Below are positions 1-12,600 of a DNA stretch of 64,000 nt, in pieces; the stretch's first letter is position 1, and every line of letters begins with the position of its first letter. The position numbers and the translations under genes were made by a program. The notes beneath the pieces are model-generated. The model did not search any database and was not told where the DNA came from. It saw only the letters and a program-made list of their open reading frames with translations. The DNA comes from Engraulis encrasicolus. Taxonomy: Eukaryota > Chordata > Actinopteri > Clupeiformes > Engraulidae. The DNA is taken from assembly GCF_034702125.1 (NCBI RefSeq), contig NC_085860.1, positions 51,494,936 through 51,558,935 on the forward strand, read 5' to 3'.

Positions 1-433
1 AAAAAACACAGTAAGTACACCTTGTTGGCGTGCTGCCCTGAGCAGTAGCCACTTACCCTTACATTTCCCCCTGAGGATTAATAAAGTTACTCTACTCTAC
101 TCTACTCTTCTCTACTCTACTCAACTCTTCTTTCTTTTGTGTGATGTTGTTTTCATAGCAAGATGTGTTGTTGACATGCAGAGGTCAAGGCCCGGGCAGG
201 CAGGCAGGCATTACGGGGCGATAACCGAGCAGGCATTACAGGGCGATAACCGATAAGCCAGGAGCAGTGAGCCGAGTCTCAGCATCTCCCATGCTGCACG
301 GCAGGTTCCTCAAGGCCAAGTGCCCACAGGAATGCAGCCTCGTCCATACACACAAGGACAACAAGACCTGCTGACGCAGCAAGCTCTACTCTAGTCCGAA
401 TGCAACCAGCCGGCCCAGGGAGTGTGTGTCTTG

Positions 434-508
434 TTCATGTGTGTGTGCCGGTTCGTGTGTGTGTGTGTGTGTCTGTGTGTATGAGAGAGAGAGAGAGAGA
501 GAGAGAAG

Positions 509-600
<92 letters not shown>

Positions 601-660
601 ATGCATGCATACATGTGTGTGTGTTCCTGTGTGCGTGTTTGTGCATGTGTGTGAGGCGTC
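434..660. repeat. compound (TG)n-(GA)n microsatellite
   Basis: A (GT)n tract with a (GA)n block at about 483-507 and a long pure (GT)n block at about 511-599. Long translations of THTHTH or CVCVCV here are artefacts of the dinucleotide repeat. The flanks (1-433, 661-1098) show only short tandem motifs such as tactc at 91-130 and a roughly 24-bp duplication at 205-253. Confidence 0.95.
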
Positions 661-1098
661 TCACGGCAGTTGAGCAACATGGCAAAGCGGCAGACTGACT
701 TAGTGATCTTGCAGCAACTCCACTTGCCAATAGCACCACACCAGGGCCTGGATTAAGGAACAGATGCATGTGTTTGGATTTTCTGAATGCTTTTGTTTAC
801 ACATCTACATATATGCGTGTGTGTGTATGTGTGATATGCCCATGCCCGTGACAGCGTGACTCGGCCGCCACTTTTTGCTTTTCGATTAATTGGGCACAAC
901 ACAGCTCAGTCGAAGAGCTAAAAGTGACGGCCGAGTCGCAATGTTTCAAGCTGTAGGCCTACCAGAAAACCAGCAGTGGAAAAGAGGCAGTGGAGGACTG
1001 AACTGAAGAGAATGCCACAGCCCCTTGCCCCAGCTCCGGGCATCACACAGACAGACCCCTGTCCTTGCCCCAGCTGTCAAGTCCATATCTCCCTGAAC

Positions 1099-1439
1099 TT
1101 AAAGGGACACTGTGCAGGAAATGGTCAAAAAAAGGTACTGCAACTATGCTGCCCATTGAAACTGGGCTGTCTATTGCCAAATTTGATCTTTACATGAAAG
1201 TTTACTAAGTAATAAACAAATATTTCCTAGTATGATCCAAGTAGAGTCATTTTTGCAGCTAAAAATGGCGGACCATGGAGAAGATCCCCCTTTCCATGTA
1301 TGAAAAGTGCAATTTTTCTAGTCATAATACTTAGAATTTGATGCTGGTGGTAAGTATTCATGAAAAAGGTAACATTAGTGAATGGACAGCATGAATTCTG
1401 GAAATAAACAACTAAAAATCTCACACAGTGTCCCTTTAA
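1099..1439. mobile_element. TTAA-flanked MITE, family A copy 1
   Basis: About 341 bp. It begins TTAAAGGGACACTGTG and ends with the inverted form CACAGTGTCCCTTTAA, so terminal inverted repeats abut a TTAA target site, as in piggyBac-type insertions. The interior (tactaagtaataaac, gcagctaaaaatgg, ggaccatgg) matches a second copy at 46564-46888. Confidence 0.75.
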
Positions 1440-1841
1440 AGCAACACTAAACAGCAATGGAAATGCCGCTCTAGAATAGATCTGACAAATAACGTAGATC
1501 AGCGTGTGTCTGATTCAGTTCTTCCCCATTCGCACTACACGCTCGGGTTGGTCTGACTGCAACTTGGGTGGGTACCCCTCTGCCGTGCGTAGCGCGGAGC
1601 CATTGTGAAACACACACACTCTTACATTTAATTCCTTTTACATAAGCCAACACACACTCCATGAAGCAACCCTGCAGCAACCTCAAGAGCACACCCAACA
1701 GCAGGCTAAGCAGCAGGGGCATCTTTGGAAGAGGAAAAAAATACGACATGCTTTGCAATCCAACTTTGCAACACAGTTACAGCAAAAATCTGCGAGTGTC
1801 TTGCTGACACTCTGATCACAGTTTACATACGTGTATGTGTA

Positions 1842-1855
1842 CACACACACACACT

Positions 1856-1925
<70 letters not shown>
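1842..1925. repeat. (CA)n microsatellite
   Basis: Nearly pure CA run with one gtaca interruption, in the presumed swap70 intron or downstream region. No exon is recognised around it. Confidence 0.95.
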
Positions 1926-1927
<2 letters not shown>

Positions 1928-2109
1928 CCATAATGTCCTAATAAGAGGTGAAACCCTACAGCTAACTGTACCTGACCTCAGCAAGGCATCTATGTACGTA
2001 AGAAGAACCCTTCAGTCTCCTCGTAGCCAAGCAGGCCATTGACCACAGGAGTGGGATGGGAGGGATGACATCTCCAGATCCTAAGTGGTGCTGGCTGAAG
2101 AGGACTGTG

Positions 2110-2615
2110 ATCACTCACCTTGGCCAAGACGTATTGACGTCTCCGCATCTTGTGTGTATATGTTGTATGTTTATATGTCTGCACCGTCCCTGTATTATTT
2201 ATTTTTGTGTATAGCCTATATCTCTTAGATTACATGTTTGCATGTGTCATGTGTCATGTACCCTACATGTGAGGACACCCATCTTTCTTTTAAACTGCCA
2301 AACTAGTTTACCTGCTACGGGTACTAATTAAGTAAACTGAACTGAACTGAGCTGACGTGTTGAGATGAGGCATGTACCCACTCACCGGGCTGAGACAGCA
2401 GTTCACAAACTTTTTCAGCTGGTACTCCCTTTTGGACCTAAGAAAATCTTTGCGCCCCCCCCACACCAAACGGCAAAAGCGCAAGTGGGCTAACCTTGTC
2501 AAGGATGACTGTTGTCAGGCAGGGCATGTAGCCACTCACCTTGTCTAAAAGGACGGACAGTGTAGTTACTGTCTAGGATGAACGTGTTGAGTTACATAGG
2601 GCTTTGCTCACTCAC
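2110..2615 (-). repeat. degenerate copies of the swap70 exon 2 3' edge and donor
   Basis: Diverged repeats of the motif that in exon 2 encodes the YLNTFILDK end plus the GTGAGT donor recur at about 2567-2615, 2493-2540, 2351-2386 and, more weakly, 2113-2150. Shared words are gtgttgag, ggcatgtagcc and actcacctt on the plus strand. Spacing is irregular and the copies are 60-80 percent alike by eye. Confidence 0.5.
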
Positions 2616-5600
2616 CTTGTCCAATATGAATGTGTTGAGGTAAGGCATGTAGCCCTGGTTAGACACTGGTCCCTCGTCATCATCCTTAAAGTGCTCCTCA
2701 AGCGCCACTGGGTCATGGGGGATCTTCATAACAGTGCACAAGTTATGCGAGAGAACCTGTGAGGAACATCAGGATTGAGTTTTGATACATCAAGAGCTGT
2801 AATTGTTAGTATTAGTTATAGAAAGTAGGCCAAATGTTATTCATCAAATACATATTACTGTAATTGATTGATTGATTGATTGCTTTATTACAGACTCTGG
2901 GTCCATCCAGGCAAAGAACACAGATAAGATACAAGAACAGGACAAGACTACATACAGACATATAACAAATATAGAAGAGCATACAAACAATATAAAAATA
3001 AACTTTAAAAAAACAACCATACTGACTCTCTTACAGTAAACACTTATACCAGTGCTTCCAAAACTGGGATGTGCAGCGAGTGTCACTGTATGAAATGTTT
3101 ATCATTGCAACAACATTATGGTTTTTAGAGTCATTCAGCCTACAGATGAATCTATACATTATATTTCTCAATAATGCAGACAGTGTATTGACTCCATGGC
3201 TCACACACAACTCACTTGCACTAGTCCATCTAGGTCTTCTTAGAAGTATCCTCAAAGCATCATTATAGGCCACTTGTAATCTCTGGAAGCTGGCTTTTTT
3301 ATAGTTTAACCATAGATGCGCAGTGTATAATGGAGAACAGAATGTCTTGAAGAGGGTCAACTTAACATTTACAGAGCAGTTACCAAATTTTCGTGCCAAT
3401 ATGTTTGCTTGCACATACAGCATACGGCACTGACGATAAATATCTTCATCATCTGTCAGTTGGTCAGTGATAACATGTCCTAAATATTTCACTTCCCTAC
3501 AGGTGTTTAGGACCTTACCTGAAAGTCTGAATTCAGGGAATTCAAGTCATGTGCTTGTCTTCCAGAGTCCTGTATCATGATCACACTTTTAAGCTCATTG
3601 AATTTTATATCTTGCAGCTCCCCATACATAGAACACTCATTGAGGAGCTGCTGTAAACCAGCTGAGCTAGGGCTAAAGATAACACAGTCATCGGCATACA
3701 TACGATGGTTAATAACTGTACTGCCCACCATACAGCCAGTTTTACATGATCTTAGTTTATGAGACAGGTCGTTCATGTAAAAATTAAATAATATGGGTGA
3801 TAAAATACTCCCCTGTCTTACCCCATTACTTATATGAAAGGGAGCAGACAAGCAGTTGTCCCATTTTACCTGCATGGTTTGCTGCGCATACCAGTAAGAC
3901 AGTATTCTGACTATGTACTTAGGGACACCAGCTGTACGAAGTTTATTAAATAATTTATCATGATTTAATCGATCAAAAGCCTTGGAGGCATCTAAAAAAC
4001 AGATAAAAATTGAAGAATTCTTTCTTTTATAGTTGTTCAACAGTTCCTTTAACATGTATATGCACATGTCAGTGCCATGTTTAGCTTTAAAACCAAATTG
4101 GTGGTCAGTAGAGCTTAAATCAAGTTATTAATTCTCTGCAGGATAATTTGCTCAACTACTTTAGATAAAAATATTAGCTAGAGCAATGGGCCTGTAGTTA
4201 TTAGAAGATCCCACTTTTCCAGCTTTGTCCTTGATCACAGGAAACCAGCTGCACTGTCATCATGGATTCTGGAAGAAATCCATGGGACATGAGAGCAGTG
4301 AAGCACAAGGCAAGGAGTATGTATAATCTAAAGCTGGCATATTTCAGATGTTCAGCAGATATATGATCCATTCCTGTGGTTTTATTAGCTGATAGATTTT
4401 GTATCGCTTGGGAAACTTCATAGGAATTGATAATTTCAACAGATTCAACATTACCTATCTGACGGGCATTAGGCTGGGACAGATTAAACAGCTTACTGTA
4501 ATGCATTCGCCATAGCTCTGCAATATTACCAGCACCAGACACTCCATCTACTGAGCATGGTAAAGAAGGTTTGTGCCCATTAATGTGCTTAACCTCTTTC
4601 CAAAAATCATTATTGGAGTTACTTACAAGCTTCCTGGCCATAGAGTCGGCCCTCATACATTCTTCATTTCTATTAATGAAGCGGACTGCATATTTATATT
4701 TTGCATTTGTACTCTTCTTATACTCAAAAATTGGCCCCTGCCTTGGCTTGCCAGCCATTGCCCAGGATTTAGTTGCTTCACGAGCCTCAGCATAAAATTC
4801 TGCTACATAAGTATTCCAGCCAGGCCGGACTTGTCCTCTCTTTGCGGCCTTAAGGTGAGGCTTACTAGCTTCAAGTAAACAGGAGATAATGTCTGTGTAC
4901 ATTGCTGATATGCAACTTTTATGATTGTTATTTGTACAATTATAGTCTTTACATGAAAGTGCTTCTATGGGGATATACACATTGCTCAATAGCTGATCAG
5001 AATAGTTACAATAAGAATCCAAATCATCACATGACAGTGAGGCCCAGTCCAGTTTACAAGAACCACTAGACCTTGTATTTGCACTTTTAGCTGTTGCAGG
5101 TATGCACTCCAGTCTGACAACCATCTTAACTGGGATGTGATCAGAAGTGGATACATTATATAAGATTTCCATATTCATCAAGGATGCATGCGCATCAGCT
5201 GTAGAGAGACAATGATCTAACCAAGATGTGGTGTGCCACGCCTCACTAATATGTGTGTAACTTTCAGTTGACAAAAGTTTCTCTATGGAGAGGATAAGAT
5301 TATTATCTTCACAGAACTGACTTATATGGTTAGCAAAGCTTGACCTTTTGTCAGAAATGTCCGCATTCATATCTCCAACAATAAAAACATTTGTAAAAGC
5401 CTCACTTTGAAGGTAAGAGCTAATAAAAGCAAGCTTGTTAACATATTCTTCCTCATGATGTTGACATTCATATGGAAGATAAATATTTAAAATAATAAAT
5501 TTCTTATCACCCTGAGTGACCTGTATAGCAATGCACCAGTCCACAGAGAGTCTTATGACATTAATGGCTGAGTCCAGGCTCTTATTCCACAGAATTGCCA

Positions 5601-6252
5601 CACCTCCTGGAATTCTGCCCTTTTTTATACCCAGGCTGAGGTCAGTAGTGGACTCCCCGGCCCCATGAAAGCGGTCACTTATAGAGTTCAGACCATTTAA
5701 GTCTAATTCAATGACACATCATGCAGTAGGCAACACCATCAAGTAGGCTAAATTCCTTTGGTTGGGATTAAATACAAAGATTATGACTTATATCAAATGA
5801 TTAAATTATTATATTAAATGAGAGTAAGATATCTGGTAGAGAATAAAAACAAATACAGATATCCGACTTTTGGGCCTTGCTAATCGAAAACATACAATTT
5901 TGCTTCCATTACGCATGGAAAATGACAACGAAATGATTGACAGATAGGCAACCAAAGATCATGTTCTGATGGGGGGAAAGCTCCAAAGATATTCCCTTGG
6001 TTTGTTCATCAACGACATCAACGTCGGTGTAAGCAATTCCAGCAATAAAAAAGGCAAACAATCACTTGTCAACAGAGTCGTGTGAACCGCTTGGTCAGGT
6101 GCCAAATTGTCCAGGGGAAAGTGTTGGCCACTCAAAGAAATAACACCCGCGCTTACCTTTAGCTGTGATTTTGACACCTTTCCACTTTTGTCAACGTCCA
6201 AAGCCGTGAACGCATGCCATATTGGCTTTAACAGCTCGTCTCGTAAACCCAT
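2616..6252 (-). CDS. swap70: swap70 (5' part, coding exons 1-2)
   Basis: SWAP-70 is a PIP3-binding, actin-bundling Rac regulator of immune and other cells; its N-terminus is an EF-hand-like region. Exon 1 is 6157-6252 (32 codons, ATG at 6252-6250, donor GTAAGC). It encodes an N-terminus with IWHAFTALD and [10 protein letters not shown], the SWAP-70 signature. Exon 2 is 2616-2756 (47 codons, both ends phase 0, acceptor TCACAG, donor GTGAGT). It starts VLSHNLCTV and includes [17 protein letters not shown]. No exon 3 was found down to position 1, so the gene continues off the left edge. The roughly 3.4-kb intron 1 holds a truncated LINE. Copies of the exon 2/donor junction lie just downstream (see findings). 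The start is chosen because homology begins exactly there and an in-frame upstream ATG at 6348 lies outside it. The family call is strong; paralogue (a or b) is not decided. Confidence 0.9.
2861..5725 (-). mobile_element. 5'-truncated non-LTR retrotransposon (LINE) in swap70 intron 1
   Basis: The minus strand carries, in order, an AP-endonuclease-like region (4201-5601) with GDMNAD and SDHIPV motifs, then a reverse transcriptase region (3507-4067) with [19 protein letters not shown] and the YADD catalytic box, then a C-terminal region (3031-3492). The 3' end is a short (TGAT)n run at 2861-2880, like L2/CR1-type LINE tails. The N-terminal part of the endonuclease and any ORF1 are missing, so the copy is 5'-truncated near 5725. 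The reading frame is broken near 4070-4260 and again near 3492-3530, so it is a dead copy. The clade was not determined; it lies in antisense-free orientation, same strand as swap70. Confidence 0.85.
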
Positions 6253-6633
6253 TTTCAGTTCAGTTCCCCGCTGCTCGCTCTCCGTTCTCCTCTGCGCACT
6301 TCGCCGACTTTGTGGAGAGGAAAGTTTTTCAAGAGGGATACAATGCACTGGTCACATGACCCGCACGGTGCACTTGCGCGAGGCTGCTTGGAGACGAATC
6401 ACATCACAGTTGAAGCGCGAGCTCCGCACAGCGCCAGTCATGAACTTGGCATTGGCGATGGCAACACGGACTGTTTGTGCGCCTTCTACTACTGACTATT
6501 TCTGCTTAACTACTAGTACTAACATATCAATCAATCAAAAAAATATTTATATAGCAAATTATCACACATACATGTCAATTAATTCAATGTGCTGCTAAAG
6601 AATAGAAAAGAGAAGAAAAAAACTGTATTTCAA

Positions 6634-6875
6634 GTCAAGTCAAGTCAAGTAGGTTTTATTGTCAATTTCTTTACATGCACTGGTCATACAAAGAATTTGA
6701 AATTACATTTCTTGCTTTCCCATTAGACATAGACTAATCTAGGTAAGGACATAGACAGTATAGACATAGACAGTACTTATACATGGACTTAAGACAGTAT
6801 GGACATAGACAGTGCTCATACAGACATTTAAAGTGCAAGACTGGACAACAGAAGACTTGTAGAGGACATACATTA
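6634..6875 (-). repeat. (ACTTG)n-tailed interspersed repeat, copy 1
   Basis: It starts on the plus strand with caagtcaagtcaagt, then gttttattgtcaatttc, and ends near gacttgtagaggacatac. The same roughly 240-bp sequence occurs inverted at 34605-34848. The pentanucleotide tail suggests a LINE-mobilised element. Confidence 0.7.
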
Positions 6876-6939
6876 ATTTGTGTTATTAACTAACTATTCA
6901 CCAAAGACAGATGAGATTAAAGCTTTTTAACTTTTAAAT

Positions 6940-7262
6940 GAGGGGCAGTTCTAATTTGGACAGGACGTTTTCTTTGTCTCTTTTCTTTGTTTTAGTCAGA
7001 ATTCTTGCTGCAGCATTTTGGATTAGTTGCACCTACCTGAGTGACCTTTGAGGGAGACCTTTGAGTAGGGTTTGCCATGGTCAACTCTACAGGTAATAAT
7101 AGCATGGATTAACTTCTCCAAATCCTGTTTACATAGCCTACAAAATCCTTAATTTTAGCAATGTTCCTTGGGTGCCAAAAAGCAGATTTAGTTGTGTTTT
7201 TGATGTGAGCATTGAAATTACTCTCCAACATCACACCAAGGTTTTTGACACAAGACTTAGTT
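6940..7262 (-). mobile_element. LINE reverse-transcriptase C-terminal relic (L2/Rex1-like)
   Basis: On the minus strand the translation reads CVKNLGVMLESNFNAHIKN, then FWHPRNIAKIKDF, then after stops a QNAAAR-like segment (here SKMLQQEF). This is the usual order of the RT C-terminal and thumb region of fish L2/Rex1 LINEs. It is fragmentary and broken by stops. Confidence 0.6.
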
Positions 7263-9269
7263 TAAAGTGATTTGGATTCTAAATAATACTATAGGCTATG
7301 CCCATTTTCTGCTCAACTCCATTCTTAAAGTGCACATATTTAAGATTATATTTTAATAGCTTGTATGCACAAAAATGTTACACCCAGGCCTGTCAACAAA
7401 TAGCATGACAATCTGTAAAAGGCAATGAGGTGTCAGGTGTTGTGGGCAGGGGTGCCACACAGGGGGGGGAAAGTGTGGCTGAGTCACAGGGACCCGTGTA
7501 GGCTATAGGGGGCCCACACAGTGTCTGGTATACGTGGATATATGGCTGGGGTCAGGGGTGAGGGAGGGGGCATTGAAACTGACAGTACATAGGGTCCACA
7601 TTTTGCTGCTCTCCTGGTTGTGGGTGCCTGGCTGGGAAAGATGGTGTTTGAATACTTTGACACCATTTCCAGAACCTAAATTTAGCTAGGTGTGATCTAA
7701 CGCCTTCCATGCGCTAGTCTTCATTCGACACAACACAATATTACAACTGAACTTTATTTTCATCAGATGAATTGATTGTAATGACTCTACCTAAAAGCCG
7801 TCTCTTTATGTTAGAGACATGACATGCTGCTGACAACTAGGGCACCATTACTACTAGGTGTCACTACAAGTAATTTCAACAGATGATTGTATTATCAACT
7901 AGGCTACATCACAATGTCACAAGAGTCTTCAAAATCAGATCAATGTGATGGGTTAGACTGTTATTGGTGTCAGTGGTGAAATTGGGTTAATGTGGGGCTA
8001 CCCAATCACATCTTATTTCATTCTGATGTGGCAAACTTTTAAACACAAAACCAAAAACAGCCAGTCAATTTATGGTGAGAATTTATTATGAGAACCTATG
8101 TACAAACAAAACGTAATAAAGTATTAGATTTTTTTTTAGCACAAGAGATGTCACACACGTCACACCTTGACAAAGGTGTGGTGTGTCCAGAGACACAATA
8201 TAACAGTCAAAGTAGCTCTATCACTCAATGGTACAGAAATCCAAACAACGGCACAATGATTGCTTTAATGCTACTGTCAGGGCTGGAGACGTGAGATTGG
8301 AGACTGTTCCAGTTTAACTGCGAACAGCATAATAGACCAGTGTACGGACATTCAACTAGGGATTCATGTGGAACACATGCATGATTATCTGATTTTTCCT
8401 TTTTGTTTTCTAATTGTGAAAGAGAACTGCAAATATTGGAGAAGATTCTATGCATGTAACTTGTGTGGTACATCAATTATTGAAGAAAAAACAAAAACAA
8501 TAATCTCAGGTGTTTTTCGTCTAAACGTACTGTAAAACCAATGATTCGAGAAAAGCCAAAATTGTATCTTAAAATTCTCCCAACCCTGATTCATAACAAA
8601 CATGAATAGCAGCAGGTATATTTCTTTTTCTTCTCGTCTTCTTTTCATTCGTTCTTCTGTGGTGAGTTCTCTCCCTCTTCTCTTGTTACCCAAAGTGCTC
8701 ATTTTCATGGCAATGATACCGCATCACACCACAACGTTGTCCTGCCCAAATCCAGGCATTTCATTCACAGCCAGCAGCCTACATTTGCACATGTACGCTT
8801 ACACACTCACACCCGTCTTTGTCTGGTTCGTTCACCCAGCCTCAGCTTGGCGCAAGTGCACCTATGTGTGCAAGAGCGCCCGCCCAGGCCGGGAGAGGAA
8901 GTGCAGGAGAGCGTGCGGAACCTCTCTACTCGCTATGGAATTTTCCTGCGGAACTCGGAAGCTTGAGTGGAAAGTAGCAGTTCTATTGTACCTAAGGAGA
9001 TGTGAGAAACACGGAATGTGGGAGCTCAGCAAAACTGCCTACAGAAACGTTGTGCATCTACTTTAAGTCAACAGGAAGTTCGCTTATGGAAATTCTAGCT
9101 TGCATTTTCAAAAAAGACAGATCTATAGACTTGTGAAGAACACAACCCATCATAAAAAAAAGTGTCCATGGGTTTGTGACCAGAGTGTGAAAGTACTCAA
9201 GAGTCATTAGGGCAGTTGAAACAGTCTGTTGTCTAGCACCATTTGTTTTCTACAGGAATGTGTCTGTGT
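7263..9269. other. intergenic swap70-wee1, no gene recognised
   Basis: AT-rich, low-copy-looking DNA. A G-rich stretch at about 7440-7640 (gggggg and ggcccacac runs) resembles other fragments of a ggccc-rich dispersed repeat. Open frames here show no domain or codon signature that I recognise. Part of 8000-9670 could be wee1 3' UTR. Confidence 0.5.
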
Positions 9270-9376
9270 GTGTGTTGGGGGGAGGCGTGCTTCAGAGTTT
9301 GTGTGTGTGTGTGTGTAAGTGAGAGCATGTGTGTATGTGCAAGAGATATGTGTGCATTGATGAAGGGGTGCTTCAG

Positions 9377-9460
<84 letters not shown>

Positions 9461-9530
9461 TGTGTGTGTGTAAGTGAGAGCGTCTGTGTGAGAAGAGAGA
9501 TGTGTGCGTTGGGGAAGGTGTGCTTCCGAG

Positions 9531-9574
<44 letters not shown>

Positions 9575-9613
9575 TGAGCGAGAGATGTGTGCGTTGGGGA
9601 AGGTGTGCTTAAC

Positions 9614-9644
<31 letters not shown>

Positions 9645-9669
9645 TGCGTTGGGTAAGGCGTGCTGTGCT
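9270..9669. repeat. compound TG / wee1 3'-edge minisatellite
   Basis: Five copies of a segment like gtgcgttggggaaggtgtgcttc (near 9275, 9358, 9505, 9586 and 9643) alternate with (TG)n tracts. The last copy runs into the wee1 stop codon, so the array lies in the presumed wee1 3' UTR. Confidence 0.75.
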
Positions 9670-12600
9670 TCAGTAGATGGTCAGGCTCATTGATCGGTTC
9701 ATCTTCTTGCCGATGAGTCTGGAGGCTCGGCCTCCTCCTCCTCCTCCTCCTGCTCCTCCTCCTCCGGCTGCTCCCTGTAGCGTGGAGCGCGTCAGCACGC
9801 GGTCCGTAGACAACACCTTCTCCTCTGCTGCTGCCTTCGCCTGCTGCGCCTTCTTCAACTCCCTAAAGGAACCACAGAACAAAAAACAAAATCATTAAAT
9901 AAGGTTAGCCAATTAATTCAAAGACGTCATCTTGTATTGCTACTAAAACCGCTCAGCCCCTGCTTCCCAGAACAAATTGCAAACGCCGAATCTTAACTTC
10001 ATACGGGCACTCACTTCTGGCTTATATAAGCAGGGCTCTAAATTAACACCAGACGCCAGCCGGCCAAATGCTGGTGACATTTCAAAAAGACCAACTTACT
10101 TACTAGCCACCTTAGCCCATAAGTGAGTGTGTGTTTGGCTAGTAAGATTAACATCTACTAGCCATTTTGGCTGGTGAGGAGAAAAAAGTTCATTTACAGA
10201 GCCCTGCTTACAAGAACTGTGAAAACACGCTCCAACTTGTGGCATTCTGACATGCACAACTTATTGAACGAGTGAATGAATCCTTACTTTTGCAGCAGGG
10301 CGTTCTTGAATTTCTCTGCATTGAGCTCGACGCGTAGCTGGTCTGCGCTCATGCGTGCGGCTGTGAGCAGGGCGGGGTGGCGGATCAGGTCCGAGGCGGA
10401 GGGCCGGCGCGTGGGATCGGGGTGGATCATCAGCTGAGAGGAGAGATGACAACAACACAAGACAGATGAGCACCACATAGGGAACCAACACACACACACA
10501 CACACACAGCAGGTAAACCACTGGAGATTAAGTGGAGGGGGTTAGCAACTGTTGTGTCCCACACCGATTGAAACAGTAGCCACGCCTGCAAGTTATACAA
10601 TCCATAGTCCCAAAGTCAACACACACCTGGCTACTGCTACTACGACTACAACAGCAACACCAACAACCCATTCTCAGGCAGGTGCGTTGCCTGAAAACAC
10701 AAAGTGCTTCAACCTCCTGATTATCTACTAAAAAACAAAGTCAAACAGCCCATGTCTGAGATCACTCCATGCTCAAAATGAATCATTCAATTCAAGGATA
10801 TTGCTGAAATTATAAAAGTTATCTTCCAAAGACTGCGCTCTTCCGTCTTGTTGGTGCGTCTCTGAAGTAATCAAGTAGTTAGGAAATGGATTGCACTTCG
10901 TTTTTTTTCCTCTTCTTCCTCATTCTTTTCTTTATGTTCAAACATTGCAGGGACAGACAGACGTTTCGGCTGCAAGAGCCTTCATCAGTGTCACCCTATA
11001 TATAGTTTCCCATCGTACCTTGAGCAGACTGAGGAAATCATGATTACGCACTACAGTAGAAAACATAAGTTTGAGACTATTTCCCTAGAAAGCGTTTCTT
11101 TGTTTGCCGTGGTTAGGTAGGTACCTTGAGCAGGCCGAGGAACTCCTGGGAGAGCACCTGGGGGATGGCAGGCAGCCGCCCCTGCCGGATCTCGTGCCAC
11201 TTGTCCCCGTTGGTGGGCAAGGGGTCGGCACCCGCCGCACTCACCACCGTCAGTGCCAGCGCAAAGATGTCCGCCTTCATCAGATTACTGTAGTCCTGTG
11301 GAGGAGACGCAAACAGGGATCAGAGATCATTATTATCCGAATGGGTTGGAGGAAAGCCGTAAGCTCCACTACAATTCTTGTTTTTTGGCATGACACACAG
11401 ACAGATATTTCCAAGTCAAATTCATCTGCCTTTATTTCTTTTTTTAAGTTGAGCACACTGCTTCAAAAAGAAGATAATAATGTGGACATTACATGTGTAT
11501 GACGTGTATGCCACAAGACCACAATAATCAAATTAAGTTATTACACTTGTGTACATGTAACGAAATTACAAAAGTCCTACAATAAGCAGGAAGTACATTA
11601 TTAAACATGCATTATAGTAGCATTGTAGGTCTTCATGACTAATTGAGTATATTCATCCAGGATGTGTCAATTCAATGAAAAAAAATGATAATTAACCAAT
11701 TAAAACCTTTCCACTGACCTCTTGAAGAACCTCATTGGCCAGGAACCGACTGTCCCCCTCCTCCACCTGGGGATTGGTTGCTCTGGTCACATGACCAAGG
11801 TCACCTACAAAAGCCAAAAGGAAAATTACATGTAAATGAACTATTTTCAATGGTCTAAACACACATTAGAGGCAGCCATTTGAAGAAAGAAAAACAAATT
11901 CCAAGTCCAAAACATTGGTGTTTATTTTCAATCTTTGTTGACAGAACATTTTCTGCATTTCTCTCCAAACTATTGTTATTACATACAACTTTCATACAAA
12001 AATTCTATTTGTAAATGACAAATAAACCCTGGTGTTATTTACCTATTTTATAAACAACACTTGGCGTCTGACCGTCCTCCTCATCTTCGCTAGGTTCCAC
12101 CACAGTTTTCCTTGAGATGAAGATGTTGCCTGGGCAAAGGGAAAAGCAAACAGGCAAATGAATACTTTATTACATTACACTCAGTGGGTGCTTTTATACA
12201 AGGCAACTTAGTAAGTTACAGGGTATAAAATCCCTGGAGCAATGAGCCCGTTTATATGGCCGCAATAATCAGGTTATTGGAATAAACGGTTTATTGCTGT
12301 TTACATGCAGTTCGTCGATTGACTGTGTTCCACTAAAGTGTGTGACACGAAGCTAGAGTGTAAGGCTTGTGATTGGCTACTTATCCTTCTAGAATGTCAA
12401 TAACCTGATAATAACCCGACTATGCAGGTTACATGACAAGAGAAATCAGTTTATTAGCCAAAAACCTACCTGTGCGAATCGGATTTCTCATAAACCAATA
12501 ACGGCAATAAACCGGTTATGAAAACTGTTTATTCAGTTTACATGAGCGCTCAAATAAACCGGTAACTCCAAAAACCTGATCATAAACGGTTTATTGATGT

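Noticed and set aside
386..769. Long open frames of THTHTH or CVCVCV
   Set aside because: These are translations of (CA)n/(TG)n microsatellites; the same happens at 9329-9577, 25494-25911, 29770-30818, 30776-31122, 40001-40225 and 55365-55631.
3031..5601. Possible intact LINE or host endonuclease gene
   Set aside because: The frame is broken at least twice and the 5' end is missing; it is a dead retrotransposon.
10958..10993. gacgtttcggctgcaag..cttcatcagtg as a regulatory stem
   Set aside because: A similar core occurs in the hairpin repeat at 33980-34107, so it is more likely a dispersed repeat remnant.
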